From: Bacteroidia bacterium | GTDB taxonomy: Bacteria; Bacteroidota; Bacteroidia; Bacteroidales; Azobacteroidaceae | Reading direction: 5' to 3' | Assembly: GCA_026000155.1 (NCBI GenBank) | Contig: BNYG01000022.1 | Coordinates: 1 to 43,478, forward strand | DNA: 43,478 nt | In this document: positions 9,466 through 18,773 of the stretch, piece by piece | Layout: the number at the start of each line of letters is the position of its first letter | How positions within the stretch are numbered: the stretch's first letter is position 1 | Translations under genes and position numbers: made by a program | The notes under the pieces: model-generated | Database searches by the model: none | What the model was told of the DNA's origin: nothing | The model's input: only the letters and a program-made list of their open reading frames with translations

Positions 9466-10791
9466 ATGAAAACCATTTGTTTTTATTTTCAGATTCATCA
9501 ACCTTTCCGCCTCAAACGGTATCGTTTTTTTGATATTGGCGCCGACCATTATTATTACGATGATTTTTCCAATGAAGATATTATTCATGGAATTGCGGAG
9601 CGCACCTATTTTCCGGCCAACCAAATGTTGTTGGATTTGATTAAAGAATACGACGGCAAATTCAAAGTGGCATTTTCCATTTCGGGAGTAGTTTTGGAAC
9701 AGATGGAAATTTATGTGCCTGAAGCCATCGAACAATTCAAGGAATTGGCAAAAACCGGTTGCGTGGAATTTTTGGCTGAAACGTACAATCATTCCCTAGC
9801 TTCCTTGACGGATCCGGAAGAATTTGAAAAACAAGTAAAAGCGCATGTAGAAAAAATAGAACTTTTGTTCGGTCAAAAACCCAAAGTGTTCCGCAATACC
9901 GAACTGATTTATTCCGACGATATTGCTTTACAAGTCGCAGCAATGGGTTTCAAAACCATGTTGACCGAAGGAGCCAAACACGTATTGGGATGGAAAAGTC
10001 CCAATTACCTGTATTCGTCTGCATCGGCTCCCAAATTGAAGTTATTGACCCGCAACATGAAATTCAGCGATGATATTTCCTACCGTTTTTCCAATTACGA
10101 CTGGAGCGAATATCCCTTGGTGGCTGATAAATTGGTCAGTTGGGTCGCTTCCACTTCCGAATCCGAACAATTGGTCAATATTTTCATGAATTACGATGTA
10201 TTGGGAAGTTTACAATCGGCTTCTACGGGCATATTTGAGTTTTTCAAAGCTATTCCCCGTTTTGCATTAGCCAAAGGAATCAGTTTCTCTACTCCTTCCG
10301 AAGTCGCCCATACGATGAAATCCGTGGGAGAATTAATTGTTCCTTATCCCTGTTCCTGGGCCGGAGAAGAAAAAGACACCAGCCCCTGGTTGGGAAATAT
10401 CCTGCAAAAAGAAGCTGTTGACAAATTATACGGTATTGCCGAAAAAGTGCATCTGGTAACCGACCGCCGGATTTTACAGGATTGGAATTACCTGCAAGCC
10501 AGCGACCATTTCAACTACATGAGTACCAAACTTTTTCCGGGACCAAGCGTTTACAGTCCCTACGAAAATGCCTACGATGCTTTCAACAATTACATGAATG
10601 TATTGAGCGATTTCATCGACCGGGTAAACGGACAATTTCCCGAAGGCGTGGAAAACGAAGAATTAAATGCTTTGATGACCACCATTCTGAATCAGGAAAA
10701 AATGATTAAAGAGTTGGAGAAAAAAGTAAAAGGAGCATCTGCCGTTCCAAAAAACGGAACTCCCAAAAAGAAAGAAACAAAAAAAGCATAA
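9466..10791 (+). CDS. GH57 family alpha-amylase / glucanotransferase
   Basis: 441 aa. GH57 conserved blocks are visible: HQPFR at the N-terminus, the nucleophile in RNTEL (Glu146) and the acid in MNYDVLG (Asp244). A short lysine-rich tail with a coiled-coil stretch follows (about 405-441). There is no signal peptide, so it acts in the cytoplasm on alpha-1,4-glucans. In Bacteroidetes this gene commonly neighbours the debranching enzyme and GT4 synthase, as here. It starts 12 bases after the GT-C gene and ends 5 bases before the giant protease, which indicates one transcript. Whether it is an amylase or a 4-alpha-glucanotransferase cannot be decided from motifs. Confidence 0.92.
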   Translation: MKTICFYFQIHQPFRLKRYRFFDIGADHYYYDDFSNEDIIHGIAERTYFPANQMLLDLIKEYDGKFKVAFSISGVVLEQMEIYVPEAIEQFKELAKTGCVEFLAETYNHSLASLTDPEEFEKQVKAHVEKIELLFGQKPKVFRNTELIYSDDIALQVAAMGFKTMLTEGAKHVLGWKSPNYLYSSASAPKLKLLTRNMKFSDDISYRFSNYDWSEYPLVADKLVSWVASTSESEQLVNIFMNYDVLGSLQSASTGIFEFFKAIPRFALAKGISFSTPSEVAHTMKSVGELIVPYPCSWAGEEKDTSPWLGNILQKEAVDKLYGIAEKVHLVTDRRILQDWNYLQASDHFNYMSTKLFPGPSVYSPYENAYDAFNNYMNVLSDFIDRVNGQFPEGVENEELNALMTTILNQEKMIKELEKKVKGASAVPKNGTPKKKETKKA

Positions 10792-10796
10792 AAAAC

Positions 10797-13700
10797 ATGA
10801 AATCTATGAAACAAATTATTTATATAGCCTTAGCTATATTGTTTTTTACAAGTCAACAAGTGTCGGCTGTTCCGGCTTATCCGCATCCCATACAATATAA
10901 ACAACCGGACGGATCGGTCATTACGATTATGCTCAAGGGTGACGAACGGGTGCATTGGGCAACCACCTTTGAAGGCTATACTTTATTGGTAAACAAAACC
11001 GGGTTTTACGAATACGCTCAAAAAGATGCCGCCGGCGATTTGACGCTTTCGGGCATCCGGGTACACAATGTTGATAAACGTACATCCGATGAAAAGGCTT
11101 TTCTTCAGACGGCGGAAAAAGATTTGCGTTACAGTCGCGAGCAGGTCAATTTATTAAAACAGGTTTGGGAAACGCAGAAAATAGAACTGACAAAGTCTTC
11201 TGCCTCTAACAGAGCCTCGTATGCCCCGGCAACCGGAACCGTTCGCGCTCCGCTTGTCTTGGTGGGATTTATGGGAAAACCGTTTACTAAAACGAAAGAA
11301 GATTTTGACCTGTTGATGAACCAGCCCAATTATACTGCCAATGGAACGATTCCCGGAAGTGTGCGCGATTATTTCTACGACAATTCCTACGGACAACTGA
11401 CGTATCAGGTGGATGTTTTCGGACCTTACACACTATCGCATCCAATCGCTTATTATGACCAATATTCTGGTGGAGACCCTCGTGCCATGACCTACGAAGC
11501 AGCCAATAAGGCACATGATGACGGTTGTAATTTTGCCGATTACGATACCAATGCCGACGGCTATGTCGATGGTATCCATATTATATTTGCCGGTTACGGA
11601 CAAGAGGCCAGTGCACCTGCAGGAGATGCGATATGGTCGCACTCATGGGAACTTTTCGGAGAATATGAGTTACAACTGGATGGAAAACAGATACTCCGTT
11701 ATTCCTGTTCGCCGGAATTGAGAGATACTTACGGTTCCAACATTACCTACATCGGAGTGATTGCTCACGAATTGAGCCATGTTTTCGGCATACTTGATTT
11801 TTACGACACCGATTATTCTCAACAAGGCCAATCGCTTGATACCGGAAATTGGGATATTATGGCACATGGTTCATGGAACGACCAAGGTCGAACACCGGCG
11901 AATCATACAGCGTGGTCGAAGGATTTTCTGGGCTGGGTTCCGGCAGTCGAACTGACCTCCGAAGCCAACATTACTTTGCCGGATCCCGCTACTCAAGGCG
12001 CTGTTTATAAGATAAATACAACGACTCCTAATGAATATTTCCTGATTGAAAACCGGCAACAGCAAGGCTGGGATGCATACATTCCTTCCAGCGGCATGTT
12101 GATTTACCACGCCGACGAAAATTATTCCGGATGGAGTTGGGATTATAATTGCATCAACTGTGTACCTGAGCACCGGGGGTTTTACGTAAAGCAAGCCGGA
12201 GGCGGTGTAAACAGTAATAATTCTAACCGTACTACCGATCCTTATCCTTCGGGAGGTAATACGGCTTTTACCGATGTCTCTGTTCCCAATTCCAAGTCGT
12301 GGGCAGGCGCCACTACCGATAAACCGGTTACACGGATTACACATAATACCACCGATCACACCGTCTCGTTCAAATTCATGGAAAATCCGGAAGACTACGA
12401 CGCGGCATTGACTCAATTCGTTCATTTACCGGCAAAGAGTTATCAAGCCGGCGAAAGAGAAATCAAAGTCGATCTCGAAAATTGGGGAAAAGCCTTCACA
12501 TCTGCCACGATTACTTGGAGCATTGATAATCAGGAACAAACGCCATATCAGTGGACAGGTTCGCTTATCTATAACAAAAAAGAAACGGTAACATTAGGCG
12601 TCGCCGATTTACCGGTAGGTATCCATACGATTTCGGCTACCGTTATACTTGCCGGTGACGTGGATGCGACCAATAATACACTTAATGCAACGATTGAAAT
12701 TAAACCGGCGGAAACGTTACCCTACACAACGGAATTTAACGGTTCGCTGGATGGTTGGGAAAGTGTAAGCTTTGCCGGTGATTTGGATTGGCAATGGTCG
12801 AATGCTCCGGATTATTTTGGTTATATGAGCATCAATACAACCACAAGAGCAAATGGTTATGCTCTATACGGTATCATAAGAGATGGTGCGTATATAGGTC
12901 CAAATCCGGCTCAATCTGCTTTGATTTCGCCCGGATTTGACTTCTCCAATGTGGAAAATGCCATTGATATGTCATTTGAATATAATGTGATGATGTATTA
13001 TACGCAGACCACTCTTAAAGTACAAGCTTCCACCGATAATTTTCAAAATCAAACAATTGATATATGGTCGCAAACTTTGGACAATCCATGGGCAAATATT
13101 TACGAAACTCCGAAAATAGACCTTTCTGCATTTGCAGGAGAATCCAATGTCCAAATTCGCTTCTTGTTCAATGGAGGTGAAGCCTTCGCTTGGGCGATCG
13201 ACGATGTTAAAATAACGATCAACAACGAACCGCGACTGAAAACGTTGACGGTAAGTTCCGGAGAGCTATCTCCTGCATTTAATCCGGCTATAAGTAATTA
13301 TACGGTAAAAGTGATCAATGAAGTAAGTAGTATTGACATTGCGGCAACCGCCGTGCGCCAGACAGACATCATTACCGGAACAGGAACCAAATCGTTAGTC
13401 GAAGGGAATAATTCCTTTGAGATAGTAGTTAGGAATCAAGACGGTAATGATTCAAAAACCTATACCCTACTTGTAAAACGGATGGGACCGGTATTGCACA
13501 TTCCTTTTACAGAGGATTTTGAATCGGGCGCTCCCAGTTGGACAATAGCAAATGGCGATCAGCCGAATCAATGGTTCATTGGCACTGGTACGGCTGCTTC
13601 CGGCACTCATTCCGCCTATATTTCCAAAGATGGCGGTCTTACGAATAGTTATTATGGCTCACAATCAAATTTGGTATATCTTTTTAGTGATGTTTACTTT

Positions 13701-16100
13701 ACGCCCCATACCGATACTTCTCGTTTTTATCAACTGAGTTTCGATTGGAAATTATTAGCCGAATCTTATTATGATTATTTGACCGTTTATTTAGTTGATA
13801 CAGATACCGAACCGATTGCCGGAGAAGGATTGTATAATGCTATCTATTTGGGAGAATTCAAGAATGCAAATCCATGGCAAAGAAGTTTAATTAATATATC
13901 CGGCAACTCCTATTCTTCCCTACAAGGCGAAACGAAGCGTTTGGTATTTGCTTGGTACAATGATAGGAGTTGGGGAGATCAACCGCCTATTGCCATTGAT
14001 AACATAAAAATTCAATCTGTCAATACCAACGAAGCCCTACTTAGCAGTCTTACAGTAAGTTCAGGTACTTTGTCTCCTTCATTTAATGATAATACGTTCA
14101 ATTATACAGTAAACTTAGCTAATAATGTTAGTAGTATTAATATTGATGCAACAACTATGCGTCCGGAGGATATTGTAAGCGGAACAGGAACGAAATCGTT
14201 GACTGTCGGAGATAATCCGTTTGAAATTGAGGTTTCCAATCCGGAAGGAACAGTAAAAAACACCTATAGAGTAGTAGTAAAACGTAGAAGACCAACATTG
14301 GAAATACCTTTTATTGAAGATTTTGAATCGGAAACTCCTTATTGGAATATGGCTAACGGCACACAACCCAATCAATGGGTCATTGGTACTGCTACAGCTG
14401 CTTCCGGTACTCATTCGATCTATATTTCCAATGACGGCGGGGTTTCCAATATCCACACTCCAGAGCATAACACTAGGGTATATTTTTATAGTGATATTTA
14501 TTTTACACCCTATTCCGGCAATTCCTATAGGTACCGTCTAAGTTTTGATTGGAAAGGAGCTTGTTGTGATTTAATAACCGTTTATTTAGCTGATATAGAT
14601 ACGGAGCCGGTTGCCGGACAATGGCTAAATAATGCCTCGTTTATCGGGCAATTGAGGGATTCTTATGATTGGCAAGAAGCCGTTCTGGATCTTACCGGAT
14701 ATGCCTATCCGGGTGAGACAAAACGTTTGGTGTTTTTATGGAGTAGTGACAGAGGGGATCAACCGCCTGCAGCTATCGATAATATAAAAATTCAATCTGT
14801 CGATCCCTATGAAGCGCTACTTAGCAATCTTACAGTAAACAACGGCACTTTATCGCCCTATTTTGATCCCAATACATTTAATTATACGGTAACTGTAATC
14901 AATAATGTAAGCAGTATTGATATTAATGCTTCGACTTGGCGCCCGGTAGATACGGTAAGCGGCACAGGAACAAAATCACTTGAGGTCGGCGACAATCCGT
15001 TTGAGATTGTGGTTTCCAATCCGGAAGGCAGTGTTCAGAATATTTATACGATAGTGGTTACACGCTTGATTCCCCGGTTTGAAGTGCCATTCACCGAAGA
15101 TTTTGAATCGGAAACGACGAATTGGCAGTTTGCTAACGGCACACAAACCAATCAATGGGTGATTGGTGAAGCAACTGCTGCTTCCGGAACACATTCCGCT
15201 TATATTTCCGATGATGAAGGTTTTTCCAATCACTACACCGGTAATAATTATAATTGGTCCTATCTTTATTGTGATGTTTACTTTACGCCTCATTATGGTT
15301 ATTCCAATATTTACCAACTCAGTTTTGATTGGAAAGGGATGGGAGCATATTCGAGTGATTATCTGAATGTATATATGGTAGATACAAATGTTGAACCGGT
15401 TGCTGGAGTATCATTTTATGGACGAGAGTATAATTTAGGTCAATTTTGGAATTCGGAACATTGGCAAAAAGCCATTATTGATATTTCGAGCTATTCATTA
15501 TCAGATGCTACGCAACGTTTAGTGTTTTTATGGTATAATAACTCATACAACGAAGTACAACCGCCGATTGCCATAGATAATATTTCTATTCGCCATATTG
15601 ATAATATTGATACTACCTTGCGTAGTCTTACGGTAGATCAAGGTGTTTTGTCGCCTGCTTTCGATCCTTTTGTTTATAATTATACCGTAGATGTAGCCAA
15701 TAGTGTGAGCAATATTGCACTGGCAGCCACACCCTCCCATCCCTCTGCAACTGTAGCAGGAGCAAACGAAACATTTAGTCTGAATGTAGGAGCCAATACG
15801 TTCAATATATTGGTTGCATCGGCAAATAGGTATTATTGGACTACCTATACCGTAAAGGTGAATAGAGCAAATGGTACAGGAATTGAAAACCCTGTATTAG
15901 ATCCGGTCCGGGTATATCCGAATCCTACCAGCGGAATCGTTCAGGTGGAAAATGCGAATGGCGCGGAATTGAAAGTGTTTAACGCATTGGGTGAACTGAT
16001 TTTACAGACCGATCAAAACAATATTAATCTGTCGGGCTATCCCAATGGTGTCTATTTCTTGCGGGTGAACGGCGAAACGGTAAAAATAATGAAACAGTAA
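10797..16100 (+). CDS. Giant secreted M6 metalloprotease with cadherin-like and choice-of-anchor repeats and T9SS sorting domain
   Basis: 1767 aa. A signal peptide (about 1-24) ends at VSA, and a pro-region precedes the M6 peptidase domain with zinc motif HELSH (324-328) followed by FGILDFYDTD. Then comes a CARDB-like sandwich (about 540-640) and a first choice-of-anchor-J-like jelly-roll (about 645-810). Next are three units of cadherin-like domain (LTVSSG...FNYTV) plus jelly-roll (EDFES...NQWVIGTATAASGTHS), starting near 13236, 14041 and 14821. A fourth cadherin-like domain starts near 15619. The C-terminus (VRVYPNPTSGIV...YPNGVYFLRV) is a type A T9SS sorting domain. It is the last gene of the glycogen operon. 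Protein target is unknown. Confidence 0.93.
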   Translation: MKSMKQIIYIALAILFFTSQQVSAVPAYPHPIQYKQPDGSVITIMLKGDERVHWATTFEGYTLLVNKTGFYEYAQKDAAGDLTLSGIRVHNVDKRTSDEKAFLQTAEKDLRYSREQVNLLKQVWETQKIELTKSSASNRASYAPATGTVRAPLVLVGFMGKPFTKTKEDFDLLMNQPNYTANGTIPGSVRDYFYDNSYGQLTYQVDVFGPYTLSHPIAYYDQYSGGDPRAMTYEAANKAHDDGCNFADYDTNADGYVDGIHIIFAGYGQEASAPAGDAIWSHSWELFGEYELQLDGKQILRYSCSPELRDTYGSNITYIGVIAHELSHVFGILDFYDTDYSQQGQSLDTGNWDIMAHGSWNDQGRTPANHTAWSKDFLGWVPAVELTSEANITLPDPATQGAVYKINTTTPNEYFLIENRQQQGWDAYIPSSGMLIYHADENYSGWSWDYNCINCVPEHRGFYVKQAGGGVNSNNSNRTTDPYPSGGNTAFTDVSVPNSKSWAGATTDKPVTRITHNTTDHTVSFKFMENPEDYDAALTQFVHLPAKSYQAGEREIKVDLENWGKAFTSATITWSIDNQEQTPYQWTGSLIYNKKETVTLGVADLPVGIHTISATVILAGDVDATNNTLNATIEIKPAETLPYTTEFNGSLDGWESVSFAGDLDWQWSNAPDYFGYMSINTTTRANGYALYGIIRDGAYIGPNPAQSALISPGFDFSNVENAIDMSFEYNVMMYYTQTTLKVQASTDNFQNQTIDIWSQTLDNPWANIYETPKIDLSAFAGESNVQIRFLFNGGEAFAWAIDDVKITINNEPRLKTLTVSSGELSPAFNPAISNYTVKVINEVSSIDIAATAVRQTDIITGTGTKSLVEGNNSFEIVVRNQDGNDSKTYTLLVKRMGPVLHIPFTEDFESGAPSWTIANGDQPNQWFIGTGTAASGTHSAYISKDGGLTNSYYGSQSNLVYLFSDVYFTPHTDTSRFYQLSFDWKLLAESYYDYLTVYLVDTDTEPIAGEGLYNAIYLGEFKNANPWQRSLINISGNSYSSLQGETKRLVFAWYNDRSWGDQPPIAIDNIKIQSVNTNEALLSSLTVSSGTLSPSFNDNTFNYTVNLANNVSSINIDATTMRPEDIVSGTGTKSLTVGDNPFEIEVSNPEGTVKNTYRVVVKRRRPTLEIPFIEDFESETPYWNMANGTQPNQWVIGTATAASGTHSIYISNDGGVSNIHTPEHNTRVYFYSDIYFTPYSGNSYRYRLSFDWKGACCDLITVYLADIDTEPVAGQWLNNASFIGQLRDSYDWQEAVLDLTGYAYPGETKRLVFLWSSDRGDQPPAAIDNIKIQSVDPYEALLSNLTVNNGTLSPYFDPNTFNYTVTVINNVSSIDINASTWRPVDTVSGTGTKSLEVGDNPFEIVVSNPEGSVQNIYTIVVTRLIPRFEVPFTEDFESETTNWQFANGTQTNQWVIGEATAASGTHSAYISDDEGFSNHYTGNNYNWSYLYCDVYFTPHYGYSNIYQLSFDWKGMGAYSSDYLNVYMVDTNVEPVAGVSFYGREYNLGQFWNSEHWQKAIIDISSYSLSDATQRLVFLWYNNSYNEVQPPIAIDNISIRHIDNIDTTLRSLTVDQGVLSPAFDPFVYNYTVDVANSVSNIALAATPSHPSATVAGANETFSLNVGANTFNILVASANRYYWTTYTVKVNRANGTGIENPVLDPVRVYPNPTSGIVQVENANGAELKVFNALGELILQTDQNNINLSGYPNGVYFLRVNGETVKIMKQ
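13236..15850 (+). repeat. Intragenic tandem repeats of about 780-800 bp
   Basis: The coding sequence contains recurring units starting with LTVSSG/LTVNNG/LTVDQG. Spacing is near 800, 780 and 800 bases (starts about 13236, 14041, 14821, 15619). Each of the first three carries a cadherin-like domain and a jelly-roll domain; the last has only the cadherin-like part. Protein similarity between units is high while DNA differs clearly, so these are old duplications. Confidence 0.85.
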
Positions 16101-16110
16101 AATCGAAATG

Positions 16111-16140
16111 CGCAGGTAGAACTTATTTGTTCTGCCTGCG
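16111..16140. terminator. Bidirectional terminator hairpin
   Basis: A 12-base stem CGCAGGTAGAAC / GTTCTGCCTGCG (one T-G pair) encloses a six-base loop. It follows the giant protease stop by 10 bases and overlaps the last codons of the convergent DUF4290 gene. A T-rich stretch follows on the plus side after a few bases, so it probably ends the glycogen operon and perhaps also the opposite transcript. Confidence 0.7.
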
Positions 16141-16728
16141 TGTCAGATTTTTATTCTTTTTGGATAGAATATCCTTGGATTCGGTCAATTTATGAAAATC
16201 TTCATCCAACACGATAAAACCTTTGGATAGCTGTTCCAAATCGTCGAAGATCTTGCGGTCGTCCACCACTTCCTTGTTCCAGGTAAGGAAAGATTTCTTC
16301 ATGTGATTGGCTAAAAGACCGATAAGGTATTCCTTTTGTTCGCCGTCTTCGTATTTGGTAGCCTTGCGAATCATATTCTCCAAGTTTTTGCCATAATGTT
16401 TATAAACAATACGGCCTTGAGGATAAGGCAATTTAGCCGGTTTGATATACAAATCCTCTCTTTTCACCACCTCGTAAGGATAGTCGATATCCAAGGCAAA
16501 ATCGGACATAATCGCCAGGTGATCCCAAAGGATATGTTTAAAATCATTCACATCCCGTAAATGCGGGAACATATTTCCCATAATATTGATGATGGTATTG
16601 GCGCATCGTGTCCGTTCTTCCCTGTCTTGGAGAGAAACACAATGGTCGACCATGTTCTGGATATTTCTACCGTACTCAGGTAAAGCCAAACGCTTCACTT
16701 GCGTATTATACTTCATGTCTGTTATCAT
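16123..16728 (-). CDS. DUF4290 family protein
   Basis: 201 aa, beginning MITDMKYNTQVKRLALPEYGRNIQNMVDHC, the typical start of this Bacteroidetes-conserved family of unknown function. An AAAGGAG sequence sits just before the ATG at 16728 and favours it over the ATG at 16716. The start overlaps the end of the upstream epimerase gene by 23 bases, so the two are translationally linked. No signal peptide or membrane segment is seen, and a lysine-rich tail ends the protein. The last codons lie within the terminator hairpin shared with the convergent operon. Confidence 0.88.
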   Translation of the reverse strand: MITDMKYNTQVKRLALPEYGRNIQNMVDHCVSLQDREERTRCANTIINIMGNMFPHLRDVNDFKHILWDHLAIMSDFALDIDYPYEVVKREDLYIKPAKLPYPQGRIVYKHYGKNLENMIRKATKYEDGEQKEYLIGLLANHMKKSFLTWNKEVVDDRKIFDDLEQLSKGFIVLDEDFHKLTESKDILSKKNKNLTRRQNK

Positions 16729-17746
16729 AAACTCCTTTTATTTTTTTTGCAAGTTGTTGCATATTATCTATTATCGTATCGCACCATTGATCAAATTCGC
16801 TATCTTCCCGTTGCCATTCGGGATGCGCTAAAACGGATTCAATCGTTTCTTTTATTCCCTGGTCAAAACGTTTGGTCGCCGTAAATTCCGGAACCAATCG
16901 CTTCAATTTGGCATTATCAAACACCACGGAAACCGCTTTATCGCCCAATAAGCCGCCGGCAAAATCGTAAGGACCGGCCGCTGCCAAAAATTCGGAAGAG
17001 ACATGAACGGCTTTCAAGGGCACATTCAATGCCCGCGCAATGCATTGGTAGATCTGGTTCCACGTCAGCGTTTCGTCCGAAGTAATCTGAACGGCTTCTC
17101 CCAAAGCATGGATATTTCCAATCAAGCCCACAAAGCCTTTGGCAAAATCGCTGTTGTGCGTCATCGTCCACAGCGCCGTTCCATCGCCATGGATAATAAC
17201 CGGTTTTCCTTCCTTCATCCGCTTGATTACCTGCCAGGTACCGTTTGCGCCGTGCACTCCCAGCGGAACATTGCGTTCGTCGTAAGTATAACTTGGACGT
17301 ACAATCGTTACAGGAAATCCTTCTTCCCGGTACAATTTCATCAGGTAATCTTCGCAGGCGATTTTATCCCTCGAATACTGCCAATACGGATTGGCCAAGG
17401 GTGTTGCTTCCGTGACCCGGTAATCGGAAAGCGGTTTTTGATACGCCGAAGCCGAACTGATAAAAATAAATTGCCGGGTTTTACCTTTGAATAAACGGTA
17501 ATCCCGTTGCAAATGTTCGGGAACAAAAGCGATAAAATCAGCCACACAATCAAAATCCAATTCTTTAATTAAAGCCGAAACTTGTTGTTCATCATTGATA
17601 TCGGCAATAAGGGCATGTGCCCCCTGAGGCAACACATCATTCCTTTTACCCCTGTTCAAAAGGTACAAGTCATGACCCTGAGCGATTAATAATTTAGAGA
17701 TGGCGGCACTGATCGTACCTGTTCCTCCAATAAATAAGACTTTCAT
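16706..17746 (-). CDS. Extended SDR NAD(P)-dependent epimerase/dehydratase-like protein
   Basis: 346 aa. It starts MKVLFIGGTGTIS, the glycine-rich nucleotide-binding loop of extended short-chain dehydrogenases. SSASAYQ and the YxxxK pair (Tyr124, Lys128 in YSRDK) form the catalytic site. Family members act on nucleotide sugars or related substrates, or have lost redox activity; the substrate cannot be read from this sequence. A Bacteroidetes promoter precedes it and its 3' end overlaps the DUF4290 start, so it is likely the lead gene of a two-gene operon. Confidence 0.85.
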   Translation of the reverse strand: MKVLFIGGTGTISAAISKLLIAQGHDLYLLNRGKRNDVLPQGAHALIADINDEQQVSALIKELDFDCVADFIAFVPEHLQRDYRLFKGKTRQFIFISSASAYQKPLSDYRVTEATPLANPYWQYSRDKIACEDYLMKLYREEGFPVTIVRPSYTYDERNVPLGVHGANGTWQVIKRMKEGKPVIIHGDGTALWTMTHNSDFAKGFVGLIGNIHALGEAVQITSDETLTWNQIYQCIARALNVPLKAVHVSSEFLAAAGPYDFAGGLLGDKAVSVVFDNAKLKRLVPEFTATKRFDQGIKETIESVLAHPEWQREDSEFDQWCDTIIDNMQQLAKKIKGVYDNRHEV

Positions 17747-17763
17747 ACGGCAGAAATTTGGTA

Positions 17764-17771
17764 CAAAGGTA
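17764..17771 (-). promoter_or_regulatory. Bacteroidetes-type -7 promoter element for the SDR gene
   Basis: TACCTTTG on the minus strand matches TAnnTTTG exactly and lies 17 bases upstream of the start codon. No clear -33 TTTG is found at the expected spacing. Confidence 0.55.
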
Positions 17772-17787
17772 ATAATTATTTTTGTAA

Positions 17788-18243
17788 TTACAGCACCTCT
17801 CCTTTATAATAGGACTCATACAAATAATCCGGATTTTCATAGTATAAACTGCTATTAAAATCTTCTATCTTTCTGGATAACCACGAGTTATATACTTCTA
17901 TCAGTGCATCAACAGGCAATTTGTCTTGTTTGTTACACACATCTACTATCAGCCGTTTATATACCTTTCCAATATCCCAATGAGTGGGAATCAGATATTG
18001 AGCAGCGGCGATATTATCGAAATATCCGGTTTCTATTTGATAGTCCCGAATCAAATCATCTGTTATCTTGTCAATATTTTCGCTATGATAAACATCCGCA
18101 AGTTCGTAAAGATGTTGCAGTTTGGCTTTCCCCAATGCATTGACTACCACATTCCGATGGTTTTTTGTCTGCCTGCTAATATATTCAATCAAGCTGCAAA
18201 CAAAAAACAAATCGTTGCATTCCTTTTTCTCTCTGCCTGTCAT
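17788..18243 (-). CDS. DUF3791-like protein, partner of an ART-like DUF3990 gene
   Basis: 151 aa. The N-terminal half (FVCSLIEYISRQTKNH...YHSENIDKITDDLIRDY) resembles the small DUF3791 family that recurs beside DUF3990 genes. The C-terminal half (about 75-151) is an additional part I do not recognise. The start overlaps the DUF3990 stop by four bases on the same strand, so the pair is one transcript. By analogy with two-gene toxin-antitoxin modules it may be the antidote or an accessory subunit; that role is inference. Soluble, no signal peptide. Family call is moderate. Confidence 0.6.
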   Translation of the reverse strand: MTGREKKECNDLFFVCSLIEYISRQTKNHRNVVVNALGKAKLQHLYELADVYHSENIDKITDDLIRDYQIETGYFDNIAAAQYLIPTHWDIGKVYKRLIVDVCNKQDKLPVDALIEVYNSWLSRKIEDFNSSLYYENPDYLYESYYKGEVL

Positions 18244-18695
18244 TTTTTAACCTCCTCACTTTTGATAAAAGTTAAACATTTTAATGCTCGTTCAGTACAA
18301 AAACTGATTTGATGCGTGGGGTGCTTAAACTTTGCCAATACCCAAAATTGCTCTCTGGTCAAAATTCCATTGACATAATCGGAAATATAATTATAGACTT
18401 GGTCGTTTGCCATAGCTCCAATAACGATGTCATAATCATGTGCGATGCTGTTACGACAATCACAGATGAAATCCAACCATTCCTCAGTCATTTCAGTGAA
18501 ACGTAGTATCTTTAAATGATTATCCAAAACAAAATCATAGTTATTAATAATAGGCGTATCGTACCGCTTTGCCCATCGCTCGGCTTGCTCATACAGTTCC
18601 GTGCAATAAAAGCCTGTGCCAAAATCTTTAGCATATTGTCCTTTTCTTATTTCCGGGCTTTCTATTTTACAATATCCACCATGATATATCTGCAT
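18240..18695 (-). CDS. DUF3990 family protein, ADP-ribosyltransferase-like putative toxin
   Basis: 151 aa. Three segments fit an ADP-ribosyltransferase fold: YHGG with His5 (NAD-binding region), KDFGTGFYCTELYEQAERWA (about 23-42) and a C-terminal QISFCTE (Gln129, Glu135) in the place of the catalytic glutamate motif. YDIVIGAMANDQVY (about 88-101) is characteristic of the DUF3990 family. The likely activity is modification of a cellular target using NAD, which is inferred from the family. It is the first gene of a two-gene unit whose second gene is DUF3791-like. TATTTTTG-like promoter sequence lies 24 bases upstream. The target is unknown. Confidence 0.75.
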   Translation of the reverse strand: MQIYHGGYCKIESPEIRKGQYAKDFGTGFYCTELYEQAERWAKRYDTPIINNYDFVLDNHLKILRFTEMTEEWLDFICDCRNSIAHDYDIVIGAMANDQVYNYISDYVNGILTREQFWVLAKFKHPTHQISFCTERALKCLTFIKSEEVKK

Positions 18696-18718
18696 ACAAT
18701 TTTTTTATTAATACAAGG

Positions 18719-18726
18719 CAAAATTA
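18719..18726 (-). promoter_or_regulatory. Possible -7 promoter element for the DUF3990 module
   Basis: TAATTTTG on the minus strand fits TAnnTTTG and is 23 bases before the start codon of the DUF3990 gene. No -33 element at good spacing was found. Confidence 0.45.
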
Positions 18727-18773
18727 CAAAAATATTTCCCGGGAAACATAATAATGTTGCTATGTGTTTCATT

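Noticed and set aside
13236..15850. Possible CRISPR-like regular repeats
   Set aside because: The spacing is near 800 bases and the repeated parts are protein domains in one open frame, not short repeats with spacers.
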